From: Diplosphaera chodatii
Lineage: Eukaryota > Chlorophyta > Trebouxiophyceae > Prasiolales > Stichococcaceae
Direction: 5' to 3'
Assembly: GCA_032358165.1 (NCBI GenBank)
Contig: JAALGY010000043.1
Span: 1,240,001 to 1,304,000 of the forward strand
DNA: 64,000 nt
Shown: piece after piece, positions 11,001 to 22,291 of the stretch
Layout: the number at the start of each line of letters is the position of its first letter
How positions within the stretch are numbered: the stretch's first letter is position 1
Notes under the pieces: model-generated
Told to the model about the DNA's origin: nothing
Database searches by the model: none
The model's input: the letters and a program-made list of their open reading frames with translations, nothing else
Program-made: the position numbers and the translations under genes

Positions 11001-14000
11001 TTCTACAACATCTAGGCTGACATGAGCGCTGATCGTGACAGCCTAGTCATGTGTTGCGTGCAAGCTCACCCTGCACCCTGGCTGCAGGCAAATCTGGCCA
11101 GCGCCACTGTCAGCACGAGCACCTTCACCAACAACATTGCGACACTAAACAGTGGTGGCCTCCATGCTGAAACCGTCAAGCTCTTGACGCTTTCTTCCCT
11201 CACCTTTGTCAACAGCACAGCCACGCAAGGTGGGTGATCTGCTGCTGCGCAGACATGACGTCAGTCTGTACAGCGATTTCTGATCTGCTGCTGCGCTCTG
11301 CTGCCTATGTGACTGTCGTATCCCTGGCTGCAGGCTCCGGTGGGGCCGTCCTACTTGATACTATCGCCAATGGGACGATTTTGAATTGCACCTTCACGAG
11401 GAGCTCAGCCGCGGAGTTGAGGGGCTCAGGTCTCTGCGCCTGATCATCTTCTGCCCTGTTCCCAGCCCTGTGCCGTCACTCAGTGCTGCCCTAGCACTTT
11501 CGACCACGAGCCTGCTTGTCGGGTGTATTCGCAGGGGGCTTTGGCGGTGCACTGTACGCCACCAGTGCAGGGTCGGCTGGCACCCTTGACATCAACCGAT
11601 GTCAGTTCACTGAGAGCAGCGCTGATAGCGATGCTGGCGCCGTGTTTGTCCAGGGGTGGGCTCTGTCATGCTCCGCCAGTCGCCTGCCATTCGACTGGCC
11701 ACTGCTGTGCTGTTGCAGTGTTTGCCCGTTCTGCACTCACATACAGGTAATGTTCTGATTACAGGCTTAGTACGCTGACGGTGTCAAACTCCAACTTCAC
11801 ATCAAACATAGCTGGCGGCAATGGCGGGGGCCTGTTCATGACAGACAACCAGCAGCAGGCCGTCGTCGGGTCGACCTTCAGCCTCAACACTGCACAAAGT
11901 GAGTGCAGCAGCGTTTTTTCCATTACTGCACTTCATCTCACACCGCTTCTTGCAGAGCTGGTCTGCTGAATCGTCTTCTGTGCTGCAGATGGAGGTGGCA
12001 TTGCTGGCAACAATGCCACCAATGCCCTGTCACTGTCTGCCGCTACCCTGCGCAGCAACACTGCAGTCTCGGGTGGCGGTCTGTTCCTCAACCAAATGCC
12101 CAATGGCACGGTCCTCAATGTGACTGGGTCTACCATCGCGGTGCGTATGAGCTCCCCATGGCAAGAGTTGCGTGTGCGCAGTACGCATGGCCGTCTGCCT
12201 GTCCCGGTCCAGCACGGCTCACTGCGATGCTGTGTGGCTGCAGAACAACACCGCATCTGACTTCGGCGGCGGCATTGCCTTCGTTCAGAGTCCTGGAGTC
12301 ACACTCAACCTTGCATCCTCCACTGTGTCCAACAACAAGGTCGCCCTTCCTATGTCCTGCTGTGAGGACTTTAGAGAGCTCACTGCCGCACGTCGCCTGG
12401 CTGGCATGAGTATCCTGACCCCTGGGACACTATACACGACAGGCCGATGCTGGTGGCGGACTATATGGCGACAACGGCATCGTGTTTGCCAGCACCGGGC
12501 TGCGGCAGACAGGCAACACCGCAACTGCTGCTGCCACCGCTAGTCTTGGCTGTGGCAGCTGCAGCTCTGGCACTAACGGTGCTGCAGCCGCAAGTGTCAG
12601 CAATGCAGCAGCGTTTTCAACATCGTCCAACACTGTGGTTCCTGGTATGCTGCTGGTGTCGATGTTTTGTGCACAGCCCACGGCACTGTGCATGATGGCG
12701 AGGGTTAGATGTGAAGTGTGACCAGGTCTGGGTACAGGTGTCGGCAACGCACCTGGCATCACTTTTGCAGGGGAGCCAAGTGGCAGCGGCGGCGGCGGCG
12801 GCATCTCTGGCGGGGCGATTGCGGGCATTGTGATTGGTGTGCTGGCTGCCATCGCCCTGCTGGCCATTGCGGTGTGGTTCTGCCTCCGGCGGCGGCGCGC
12901 CCGGCGCGGCGATGTGGAGATGGCCAAGCACCACGAGTCGCCCGTCTCGGCGGCTGCTCCGCACAAGCACGGTGAGGATCTGGCTTGCTGTCAACCCGCC
13001 TGCGGCCGGTGGTATCCCCACAAACTGCGTGGGTTGCCACAGTGCCCCAGTGCCGGGGATGGGGCGCACTGGCGGCTGGACGATGTGTGCCGACTCGCAT
13101 CTTGACCTGTCCAGTTCTGCTGCAGTGGCGTCTGCATTTGCGGCGGAGGGCAACGGCAGTTTCTGGAGCCAGCCGCGTGGCAACATGAACGGCTCGTATT
13201 CTGACAAGGAGAGCCTTGCACTGGCTGGCTTTGACACAGGTACGGGCGAGGCACACAACCTGCGGCACAAAACCCTGCTGCGTCACAGGCCCATCTGGCT
13301 GCATGTCTGCGGTGCTGTTGCAGCCATCCAGTCCACGATCGCGCACCATCTCCACACATGCCTGTCTGCCTGTTGGACGTCACTCATAAGCAGTTGTCGC
13401 TGAGGCTGCCTGTGTGTTTGCACAGACAAGACGGCGAGGACAGCCGACACATATGCCACCAACAGCAGTGCGCCGCTCATCAACCTGCACTCTGGTGCGC
13501 TGCAGGATGTACTCTGCTGCATTCGTCGAGTTGATGAGGTGCTGGTATTGTCCTGATGCTTTGCATGGGGAAGCGACGGTCCTGATGGCACTGTGCTATG
13601 GCCTGCAATGCAACAGAAAACCGTGACCTGTGTATTCGTGCTCCCAGGCTCTGTGACAAGCCACGGCACGAGCCGCACAGACGTGACCTTCCCGGATGTG
13701 CCGTGGAGCGAGTGGCACATCGACGCGCGCGACATCCAGGTGGCGCGCCGGGATGACGGCCGCGAGTGGAAGCTGGGCGGCGGCGCCTTTGGCGAGGTGA
13801 CCAATCTTATGCATATTGCAGCATGACGCACTGGTGTTGCATGGGGCACAGGGAAGGGCAGGTGTCGCCAGAGTAGTAGTTCGGAATCTCTGTGCCACCT
13901 GTCTGGTGCAAGCACCTTCGAAGTTGTGCCGTCGGCAGACGGGTCGCAGCATGCTGAGAGCAGCGATAGCACCTGCCGAAGCACCCATGAGCAGATGCAT

Positions 14001-15902
14001 CACTGGTCGAGCTGCCTCCGTGTGTACACAAGGTTCTGAGCGAGCTAGGAATGGCCCTCAGATGTGGCTGGGCAGTGGTGGTGCTGTGAGTCCACAATGC
14101 GATGGATTGCTGGCCCCCTTCTGACACATCGCCAGCCTGGCCTTCTTGCATTTACAGCAGCGAAGCTCGACAACTGGAGCCAGTATGCAGCTGATCTCAT
14201 GATCCAGTTCTGCTTCGCCGCAAGTCCACTACAATGCCCACAGCACGCGTCGCAGCTTTGCTGAGTGAGCGCGCGACTGTGCTGCAGGTGTACAAGGCGA
14301 TGCTGAAGGGCGTCAACCCGGTGGCGGTGAAGGTGCTGCGGGACCAGAGCTACACCTCGCGCGACGAGTTCGGCAAGGAGGTCGCGCTGCTCAAGGCGCT
14401 GCACAACAGCAACGTCGTGCAGTTCCAGGTGTGGTGCCCGTGCGCAGTCTCGATGACCATGCGATCCACCAGGAAGGCCCTGTTCACACCAGGTGCCCAC
14501 CCTGATCCTGGGCGCCATGTCAGGCGCAACCGGGTGCTGCCTGCGCTTGCGATCGCCAGTTGGATTGTCCTATGCAGGGCGCATGCGTGGAGGAAGACAA
14601 GATGCTGCTCATTACAGAGTTCATGGACGGTGGGCCACTCCGCCGTCAGCTTGAGCACTGCCTGCCCATTTGTTGACGCCGTGGCCTCGAATTCAGAGCA
14701 GTGCTGCGCTCTACTGTGCACATTCTTGATCTGCATGAGGCTTTCTATAGACTCGAGTTGTGCCGATGATGCACAGCCTTGAGCTGCAGGTGGCGACCTG
14801 TTCAAGGCCATTGCACGGAAGCAGGTCAACTGGAAGCTCAGGTGCGTGCTGGTGCGAACCAAGCAACTCGCATGAGGGCCGAGGTGCACCGCCCCCGCAC
14901 GAGTTTCTTGTTGCTGCGTCGCCGCTTGGAAGGCGTTGACGGGCGCCCTTCTGTCTCGGCCGTTGCCGCAGCACAGCCCTTCTCCCTGGCTTGCGCAGGG
15001 GTCGCAGCATCTGCATTGATGTGCTGCGGGGGCTGCACTTCCTGCACTCCAAGCGCATCGTGCACATGGACCTCAAGAGCCCCAACATCCTGCTCACCCG
15101 CCATGGCATCGCCAAGCTGGCAGATGTTGGCCTCGCAAAGGTCATCCGGGACCGCAACTACATCACGCAGGTCTCCGTGATAGGTGCGCAGCCGGCCTGC
15201 TGCGGTCGCTGGTCTCCAGTGCACGGAACAGTGTGCAGCGACAGCGTGCTGGGCAGGCAACCGCACTGGGCATCCGCCTGCTCCTGCAACCAATCAGCCT
15301 TTGATGACATCTGCGAGCTGTTGCGCTGCAGGCACATTTGCTTGGGCGGCACCAGAGGTGCTGACGAACGAGAAGTGCACAGAGAAGGCGGACATCTTCA
15401 GCTTCGGTATGTCGCTTGCTCGTCCATCCGAGTGCAGGTGACAGTCAATCTCGTTCACAGCAAATTTTCTGTCCATACACGAGGCGTTCCCTTGGTTTGC
15501 AGGCATTGTGCTGTGGGAAATCGTGACCGGCGAGCAGCCTGTGCGAGGCGGGCGGCGAGATGCCAGGTGCGCGTCCAGCAGCCGCATGCCAGCAAAGTGG
15601 AGCGCTGCATCTTTGGCAGCTGCTGCTGCACCACCGCGGCAGCTCACAGCATGCACACATGAATGCTTGCGCGCATCGAACCTGGTGCATGGCATGCTGT
15701 CAGCACTGGAAGGCGCGCATCAATGGTTGGCTGCTGTTGCTTATGCAGGGTACCCGAAGAGTGCAGCCAGGAGGTATCAGAGATCATCGACGCATGCTTG
15801 CAGACAGATCCAGACAAGCGTCCAACGGCCAGTGAAGTGCTCGAGCTACTGCAAAACATGTCAGACTCTGGCGATGCTGATCCTGATGCACTGCTGCCTT
15901 AG
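8094..15902 (+). CDS. Receptor-like protein kinase with Pmp-type beta-helix ectodomain
   Basis: A gene of about 7.8 kb with many short introns. The start at 8094 opens a signal peptide (ALATLAALLPSVVAQS); an in-frame ATG at 8016 would spoil it. The ectodomain (8180-12720) repeats GG[AG][ILM] and FxxN motifs, for example STFSRNTVTQFGGAIS, CSFDGNTASQNGGGMAVF, STFTNNIATLNSGGL and SNFTSNIAGGNGGGL, the signature of polymorphic outer membrane protein/pectin-lyase-like beta-helices. A Gly-rich stalk leads to one membrane helix (GAIAGIVIGVLAAIALLAI, about 12815-12880) followed by RRRRARR. The cytoplasmic kinase has GGGAFGEVYKA (split by an intron of about 490 nt), VAVKVLRD (catalytic Lys), ITEFMDGGDLF, VHMDLKSPNIL, ADVGLAK, FAWAAPE and DIFSFGIVLWEIVTGEQP, ending DPDALLP with TAG at 15900-15902. 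Subdomain content resembles tyrosine-kinase-like (TKL/Raf-like) kinases. HMD replaces the usual HRD and DVG replaces DFG; the catalytic Asp residues remain, so activity is plausible. It probably senses a surface ligand. Confidence 0.9.
12805..12900 (+). other. Transmembrane segment and stop-transfer of the receptor kinase
   Basis: This stretch encodes a Gly-rich lead-in (SGGAIAGIVIGVLAAIALL), then AIAVWFCL and a cluster of seven arginines with one alanine. A single hydrophobic helix followed by a basic cluster predicts a type I membrane protein with the kinase in the cytosol. Confidence 0.85.
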
Positions 15903-16467
15903 TTGGTGCATGGTGCCGATCATCAGGGCTAGTCTATTTAATGCTGCTTGCTTTCCGTGAACTGAAGTCTGTGCAACAGGGATGCGCACTCTCGTACAGG
16001 GTTGTTTGACACACTGCAGTAGTGCGCAGTTCATGTGTAGCTGCAATGTTTTCAGTTGGTCAAGCGATAGATGGTTGACATAGGTTTAAAGCATGGCTGT
16101 TGTCGCTTCAAATTCTACCGCAGTACCGGCGAGACCAATTGCATGCCCAAAGATGATGCAAATCCCGAACAAAACCAACCGCATACAATACGGTGTGCCA
16201 AGCTGAGCTGCAAAAGTGCAGAACGGCGAGATACGAGCTGCGCTGGCAGGCCTGCTGCACCCATGGACACTGGACTCACGCTGTGCAACTATCAAAACAA
16301 TGTATACTCAAGTACTTGGGCACCAGCAGTGACAGACCCCCCGATGTGGAAACAAATCTTGACAGCGTCTAATGCAGCAAGCCAGAGACGTCATGCTGAA
16401 TGTCAGGCTGAGGCCCCTGCACCACCTCTAGCTATGACTGGGACAGCCCAGTACCCCCCAGGAATGG
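15903..16467. other. Convergent spacer between receptor kinase and LysM-B
   Basis: This is the 3' flank of two convergent genes, with no exon seen. Short blocks just after the kinase stop (GGTGCATGGT, CAGGGCTAG) have counterparts near 21715-21740, showing that the spacer was part of the duplicated unit. Confidence 0.5.
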
Positions 16468-17944
16468 TCAGTACCGCTTTGGGTGGTAAGTGCCTGTTGA
16501 TCCGGTGTAAACAAGAAGCTTCCGCCCACTGCTGCCTGTCAAGGGGAGGAGACAGCACGAAACTTAAGGAACTGTTGGACCACGAGCCAGGTGAGTGCAG
16601 CAGGTTGCTGCATATGCCTGCGTCTGCAGGCAGCGGCAGCCCGCATGGCTGGGCAGCAGCACAAAAAACGCGCAGCAGCCTGGCTGTACCAGCATGTGTC
16701 GCACCAAGAGTGGTGGCGAAGTTGATGGCATGCTCGCCGTCACCCCGTGCATCAGGCACAAATGCCATCTGCAGCTGGGCAGGACCAGCGGCGCGCTTCG
16801 CCACAAAGTTGTGCAGCTCAGGGTGGCCGTCGTTTCCAGCGACCTGTGACACTGCTGACGTGACGTCGCTGATCGTCGCCATGAATGCTGGCACGCCGTC
16901 GATGTCGGTCGCCGTCAGCGACGCCTGCAATGCCAGCAGATGGTCCACATCAGGGCGAGCACCATTGCAAGTGGCGCAGCACACATCACTGGCCACGCTC
17001 CAGCTGCATATAAGCTACGGCGCATGCAGGGATGCCCCTCGCAAGCTCAGCACAACATGCAGCCCTCACCTTGCACTCCGACAGCACGGTGCACCAGTCG
17101 GGCACTATGTCCAGCAGCGCCCGCATGCCGTCCGACAGCTTCACGTCGCACAGCTCGTCCACGTCGCACTGCAGAAACAGTGTCACCGGTCCATCAGGGC
17201 ACTCTTGTGTGCAGGAAGCCGGGGCAATGACACAGCTACACCTGGCAACCGAGCGCATTGGCATATGTTGTTGCTTCGTCACGTGCGCATGGTTTGAGCA
17301 CCATATCCAGACGCAGCACGGCGGCCGCACCGCATTGGGTGCCGGTTGCACGCAGACTGGCGTGTTGACCGGGAGCGAGCCGCAGCTGACGCCGCTGCCG
17401 ACGGCCAGCACTGTGCCGACGCCATCTCCAATGCTGCCGCAGGTGTCGCCTTTGACAGTGCGGTAGTAGTTGCTGCAGAAGGACAGGGTGTCGCCAACGC
17501 ACGTCAGGGAGCCGGGCGCGGGAGGCAGGACGCCGCACAGCGACAGCGGGTTCAGCCTCTGGTACGTTGCCAAGCTCATGCCACCGAAGTCCCTGCAACA
17601 CATTAGGTGCCCTGTGAGTCATGATCGCCTCAGCGAAGGCGACGAGGCGTACCCCACGATGCACGACGAGGCTGTTGCACCGTGAGAAGTAACGTGGCAC
17701 TGGGCAGACTGTGGTTCAGGAAACCTGTCGCAACGTAAAGTGCATGTTATGCATGTGGGGGGGAGGGGCTGACTCACGCCAGGCTCTGGCAGGTGTCGCC
17801 TGAACGGACTTGCAGCACGTAGCCGCAGTTTGAAGGCATCACGCTGACCGACAGGCCCGCCTCCAGGAGGTCCGCGGACGCCGTGCTGCAGGCCGTGGCC
17901 AGCAGCGCGAGGGCCAGGAGTACAGTCGCCCGTGCGAATCTCAT
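16468..17944 (-). CDS. LysM-B: secreted LysM-domain protein, family member B
   Basis: Five exons close in frame: 17778-17944, 17331-17592, 17070-17168, 16705-16924, 16468-16535 (816 nt, 271 residues). A signal peptide (RATVLLALALLATACSTASA) is followed by LysM unit 1 (VLQVRSGDTC ... RLNPLSLCG ... LTCVGDTL), unit 2 (VKGDTCGSIGDG ... VNTPVCV), the four-Cys helical segment (CDVDELCDVKLSDG ... PDWCTVLSEC), the QVAGNDGHPELHNFV segment and the tail GRKLLVYTGSTG...HPKRY. The first exon ends inside LysM 1 in phase 2, as in all five paralogs. It is tail to tail with the receptor kinase. LysM-B is closest to LysM-C, with nearly identical LysM units and upstream sequence. Expected role: exported GlcNAc-polymer binding protein; no catalytic domain is present. 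Confidence 0.9.
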
Positions 17945-20869
17945 GGCCGCGTGTGCCTGCAAACACAGGAGCGCGGGATGAATGAGCATCAATGCCGATA
18001 GAGTGGGCAGTGAAGTCGGCGCGAGGGCTGCTGGGCGGTGCGCGGACCAACCTGGGGCAGCGCGTCTTGCGAGGAAGCCCCCTAGGGGTCTGGACTATCT
18101 GTAACGGTACGTTCCGATCGCGGCCCCAACACTGCGGCGGACCAGCAAGCGTGCAGAACCAGGTGCTCAACGCGGTTGTACAGCAAGGAGCGCGTGCTCG
18201 TGAGATGTGTTACAGCCGTCACACACGCGGAGTTTGCAGCCTGCAACGGACTCCCAACTCGATATTCCCACAACGGCCCGGGAATCTGTAAGCACTACAT
18301 CTCCTGGCATGCAACGACCGGGGCCCTCCAGCTTCCCGGGGTAGTATGACAGGTGAGCGGCGGCGCAACTCGCACGACGCTGCAACGAGCACGCGTCCAC
18401 ACGGTTGTGACTGTGAATCATGCGGCAAATAACCTGGGTCGGTCCGGCCAGGTGTAACATCTCCAGCTTCGCCAGTAGCTTCAGCACAATAACCTTCAGG
18501 CTGCCAGCCCCAACTCGCAACAGTGCCTTGCCGACATTGAAGCCTAAGACATGCTACCACGGGCAGTGCGCTGTGTGCCTGACCAGCTCAAGGCGGTTTG
18601 ATCCCCCGCTCGGTGGGCTGTTGCACGTGGCATGTCCCCCGTACCCGGACCAGTGTTCGAAGGGCCAACACCAACACAACAGCTTGTGCCAGCTGTGCGA
18701 GCTGTGAAGCGGCGCTCAGCCGTGCTAGAACGCGATACAGCGGCCGAGCGCCACATGCACACCACTTCGCGTGGCCGCAATGACCTTGTGGTCCGGTCGG
18801 TGCAGCTGACAGCCAGCTTGTACCTGAGTCTGCCCCACATACCACCCGTAGCAAACATGGCTGTGCGGCAACACTGCTTTTCGCAGGCATCTGCCAACCT
18901 GATGCGGTTGCAAGCCATCACGACAGTCCGACGTCGCACCATACGGGAGCTGGTGTTGCTCCTCAGGTGAAACTTTGAGACCTCACGTACAGTCGTAGGG
19001 CGCACTGCATTCGTAAATGCGTGACGCAGCAGGTCTGTGCTGGGCCCATCGACCAGCATCCTCCAACTCAAGAGCTTAAGCACTGCAATCTGCAGATGGA
19101 AAAGCCTCTCACCTTGTGCCTCAAGCGCTTGGCTGGTCCTGAAAGGCAGGAGCGGCGGCAACAGCCCGCGCAGTGCTTAGCGATGAAACGCTGAATGGAT
19201 ATCTGTTAGTATTAGTGATCAGAGCCGAAGAGTACATCTTTGTCGCAGGCACCACGACAATCTCGTCTGTACTTTACCGGACATCAACACAAGGACAGAT
19301 AATACTGATACTGACTGTGTGACGCCGGCTTCGCCGCTGCGATCATCGGCATTGTGTTGAGCAGCGTCCCCCTCCACGCCGCCTGAGAACTTGGTGCATC
19401 CAACTCGAGTGGCCTGATGTCGACAGCATCATGCCTCAAGAACAGCGCGGTCTTGGCAGCAGGCCAGCAACTGGCACGTTGGCCGTCTTTGATTGTGGTC
19501 TCTGTGCAATTGCGTTGCGGCGCTGGCGCTCAAAGACTCTCCCTGCAAGATGGGTGGAGTGTTAATCTATCTCACGTGACCTTGGTTCTCAAACCGCCAT
19601 GGCACGAATCGGGTATGCTGGTCCACCTCCTCCCCCTTACTGTAGACTTTACGCCTGCCTGTGCCAGCCCTTGTTGCACTGGGCCGACAGGCAGACAGAC
19701 CGGTGCTGGCACTGATGCAGCAGGCAGGACCGCTTGACATCAATGCCTTGCGAGGCTCAAATGTCACACCACGGCGACGTGTGCAATGTCCTTCTCGATC
19801 TGATAGCAAACGGTAGGTAAGATTGCTGCGATGCAGATGACTGCGTGCCAGCTGAGCAGCCAGCCAACGTCTCGAAAGTTTGATAGGCACCCAGGTGTGC
19901 GATGTATGTAAATCTCCAGACGTTTAGCCGTGCATGGAGCAGCAAATGAACAAACGCAAGCTCACACGAGTGAATACCTGGTTGTCATACGCAGGGATAC
20001 TGTGGTGATCGCAGTATGGGAATGCACAGGGTCGTCTGTGGCGCACTGCGCGTGCTGCGACAGACGCATGAGCAGCAACCGATTGCCGCGCCGAGTGCGC
20101 CAGCAGCTGTATCTGCAGGTTCAGGTGCGACAGCACCGTTGAGCTCACCACCAGGCCTCACAACCAACGGCATACATCCATCTGTGCAGATGCTGCATGC
20201 TGTATGGTCACGCATGTTGTGTGCAACATGTGGGTGCAACACTGTACAGGCTTCTGCCCGCCTGCAGCAACACAGGCTAACAGCCGGAAGTGCAGCAGGG
20301 CGCCAGGCGGGTCCATCTGCGTACCTGGCATGAGCGGAGGCGTCTCCATTTTCCACCCTGCGGGCATGTGAGGTGAGCGCTCCTGTGTGCACACTGCGTG
20401 CAGCCCTGGCGCTGCACTGGCAAGGCCTCCATGCTGGCTGCCGCATGTTTGCGGAGGAGCTTTGAAGCATTCCTGGCCTTGCTCAGCTCAACGTCCCTAC
20501 TGCTGTGCTGGTGCACCTGAAGAGAGGTGCCGGCCTTAGCTACAAAGGTGTTTGTATTGCGACTGCTGAGTGCATGGCATGGCAAGTCTCGCTGCTGTCA
20601 GCTCACCGCAACGCCTGTGCTGCTGCAGGATGCGATCAGGGTGGGTGCGCGCGGTCAGCTGGCGTGTCCAGGCAAGCGCCGGTGCTGGATCCAGAGGCTC
20701 CTGCAAGAGGCGTGCAACAACTGTGCGCTCGGGGTGAGCCTCTTGGCCTCGGTGTGCCAGATGTGCCAGCTTCCACCAGCCAAGTTGAAGCCATTGTCAG
20801 CGCCTTTCCCAGGTGCACTCAAGCCTGCAGGCGAGCTTCATGCAAACTGGTGAGCATTGCTACCTGTGT
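17945..20869. other. Spacer upstream of LysM-B, including a duplicated promoter-like block
   Basis: No convincing gene. The part nearest LysM-B (to about 18350) matches the upstream flank of LysM-C. The rest (18350-20869) holds only chance open frames, the longest at 18544-19161 on the minus strand with no family features. The left break of the kinase pseudogene may fall toward its right end. Confidence 0.45.
18050..18112 (-). promoter_or_regulatory. Conserved block upstream of LysM-B, shared with LysM-C
   Basis: The block CCTGGGGCAGCGCGTCTTGC followed by GGAAGC and later TATCTGTAACGG occurs here and at 23875-23933, each about 105 bases upstream of the paralog start codon. It may be promoter or 5' untranslated sequence kept after duplication. 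Conservation could also just reflect recent copying. Confidence 0.45.
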
Positions 20870-21780
20870 TGCACGGCAGGCGTACAGGATCATATTCAAG
20901 ACTGTTGATCTGGTGGCAATGGAGGTACTACGGAACCAAAGGTACAGACCTTGAAATGCTTGATGTGTCTGTCGTGCAATGCCTGAAAGCAGCTTGCCAT
21001 GATGCGACAGGCGTGCAACATGACCACCACTTTGTGTCATGATCCTGCCTTGCAGTGTCCATGCGCCCCTCAGCGAGCGTCAGTCTGTACATCAGATGCA
21101 AGCTGTGCAGTTGTAGCAGACGGGCAGTGCTGACGGCATGCGTGGCCAAGATTCTGGCTATGACAAGGTGCAAGCATGGAAGCCGCACATTGCCGTCAGC
21201 GTGATCGTGCCTATCTGTATGCCTGCGCATCAGCGATGCACATGAAGCATAGGCACACCGTAGTTGGCACGTGCCACTTCCTTGGGGTCGCTGTTTCTAG
21301 CTTCCTGCAAATAGGCTGTCTGACGCACCTGTGGATGCTGCAGGTGCTGACCTGGTTGATGTAGCAGAAAAATGCAGATCAGCTACAGCTTAGGCGAGTG
21401 CTGCCACCAGCAACCTGGCGAGCACCTTGTCTCAGCTGCTCCTGCACCGCCTGCAACAGCTCACAGCATGCATGCGCGCATGCAGCTGCCTTGACAACCA
21501 GGCATACCAGCATGCAATACTGTCGCCATGGCGAGGCGCGCACCACACTGGCTGCTGTCGCATGTGCAGGGTTCCCGAGGATTTCGGGCAGGACGTCAGG
21601 CACCATCGATGTGTGCAGATGCACTCAACCAAGCACCCGATGGCCAGTGTGCTCAGCTAGGGTGTCAGATCTGTCAGCTTGTGACGATGCAGGTCCTGTC
21701 CCACTGCTGTCCCAAACGGTGCATGGTCGCAGAACTAGGGCAGCAGAGTTTTCGTACTGCAATGGGTGGCGCTGAGACGG
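20870..21780 (+). pseudogene. Decayed copy of the receptor kinase 3' half
   Basis: Fragments match the kinase gene in the same order. 20880-20945 reads like VYKAMLKGVNPVAVKVLRDQ but has VAMEVLRNQ, so the catalytic Lys is lost. About 21340-21365 matches the exon starting at GCTGCAGGTGGCGACC but hits a stop (TGATGTAG). 21450-21660 matches the intron and last exon around CTCACAGCATGC and VPEECSQEV, here VPEDFGQDV, ending in a premature TAG. Exons between these are unrecognisable. With LysM-C downstream and convergent, it repeats the kinase/LysM-B arrangement. Transcription cannot be judged. Confidence 0.78.
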
Positions 21781-22291
21781 GTTCGCACAGTTGAACTGAA
21801 CCTCCTCCACACGTGCAGCTTTACTCAGAAGTTCTACATCCGCAGTGCCGAATGGGTTGTTGCCGGTGAGCACATACACCATGAAGCATGCACGAGGGTG
21901 ATATACCATAGGTTTACCGTGTTGATGTCTCTCAGAACACGAGGTTGAAACCCATCCAAACCACTCATACGGTATGCAGCAGACCTGACAAAAACCAGAC
22001 GGACGAACTGCACACAGATGCTGTGTGCCGCCATGAGCTGCTGGGACAGCCCGCAGCATGATGAGGCGTCAATCGAAAATGGGAGATCCACACAGCATTG
22101 CTGGACCCAAATGGAGCTGCGCAAGGAAACCACTTGTTGCATGGACGCCAGCGCCGAGGAAGGTCTGGTGAAAAACAGATAGTCTATGGTGTCTGACACA
22201 GCAAACCCAACTTCAGGACTTCATGCTCGGCAGGTGCCTGCCTCCGCGACTAGCTACCATTGACTTAGGGCAGCCACGCAGTTGCCGCCTG
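21781..22291. other. Spacer between kinase pseudogene and LysM-C
   Basis: No exon seen. It corresponds in position to the kinase/LysM-B convergent spacer and contains the LysM-C 3' flank. Confidence 0.45.

Noticed and set aside
18544..19161. 205-codon minus-strand open frame upstream of LysM-B
   Set aside because: Random-looking, Arg/Thr/Ser-rich composition without any family phrase; not conserved in the LysM-C flank.
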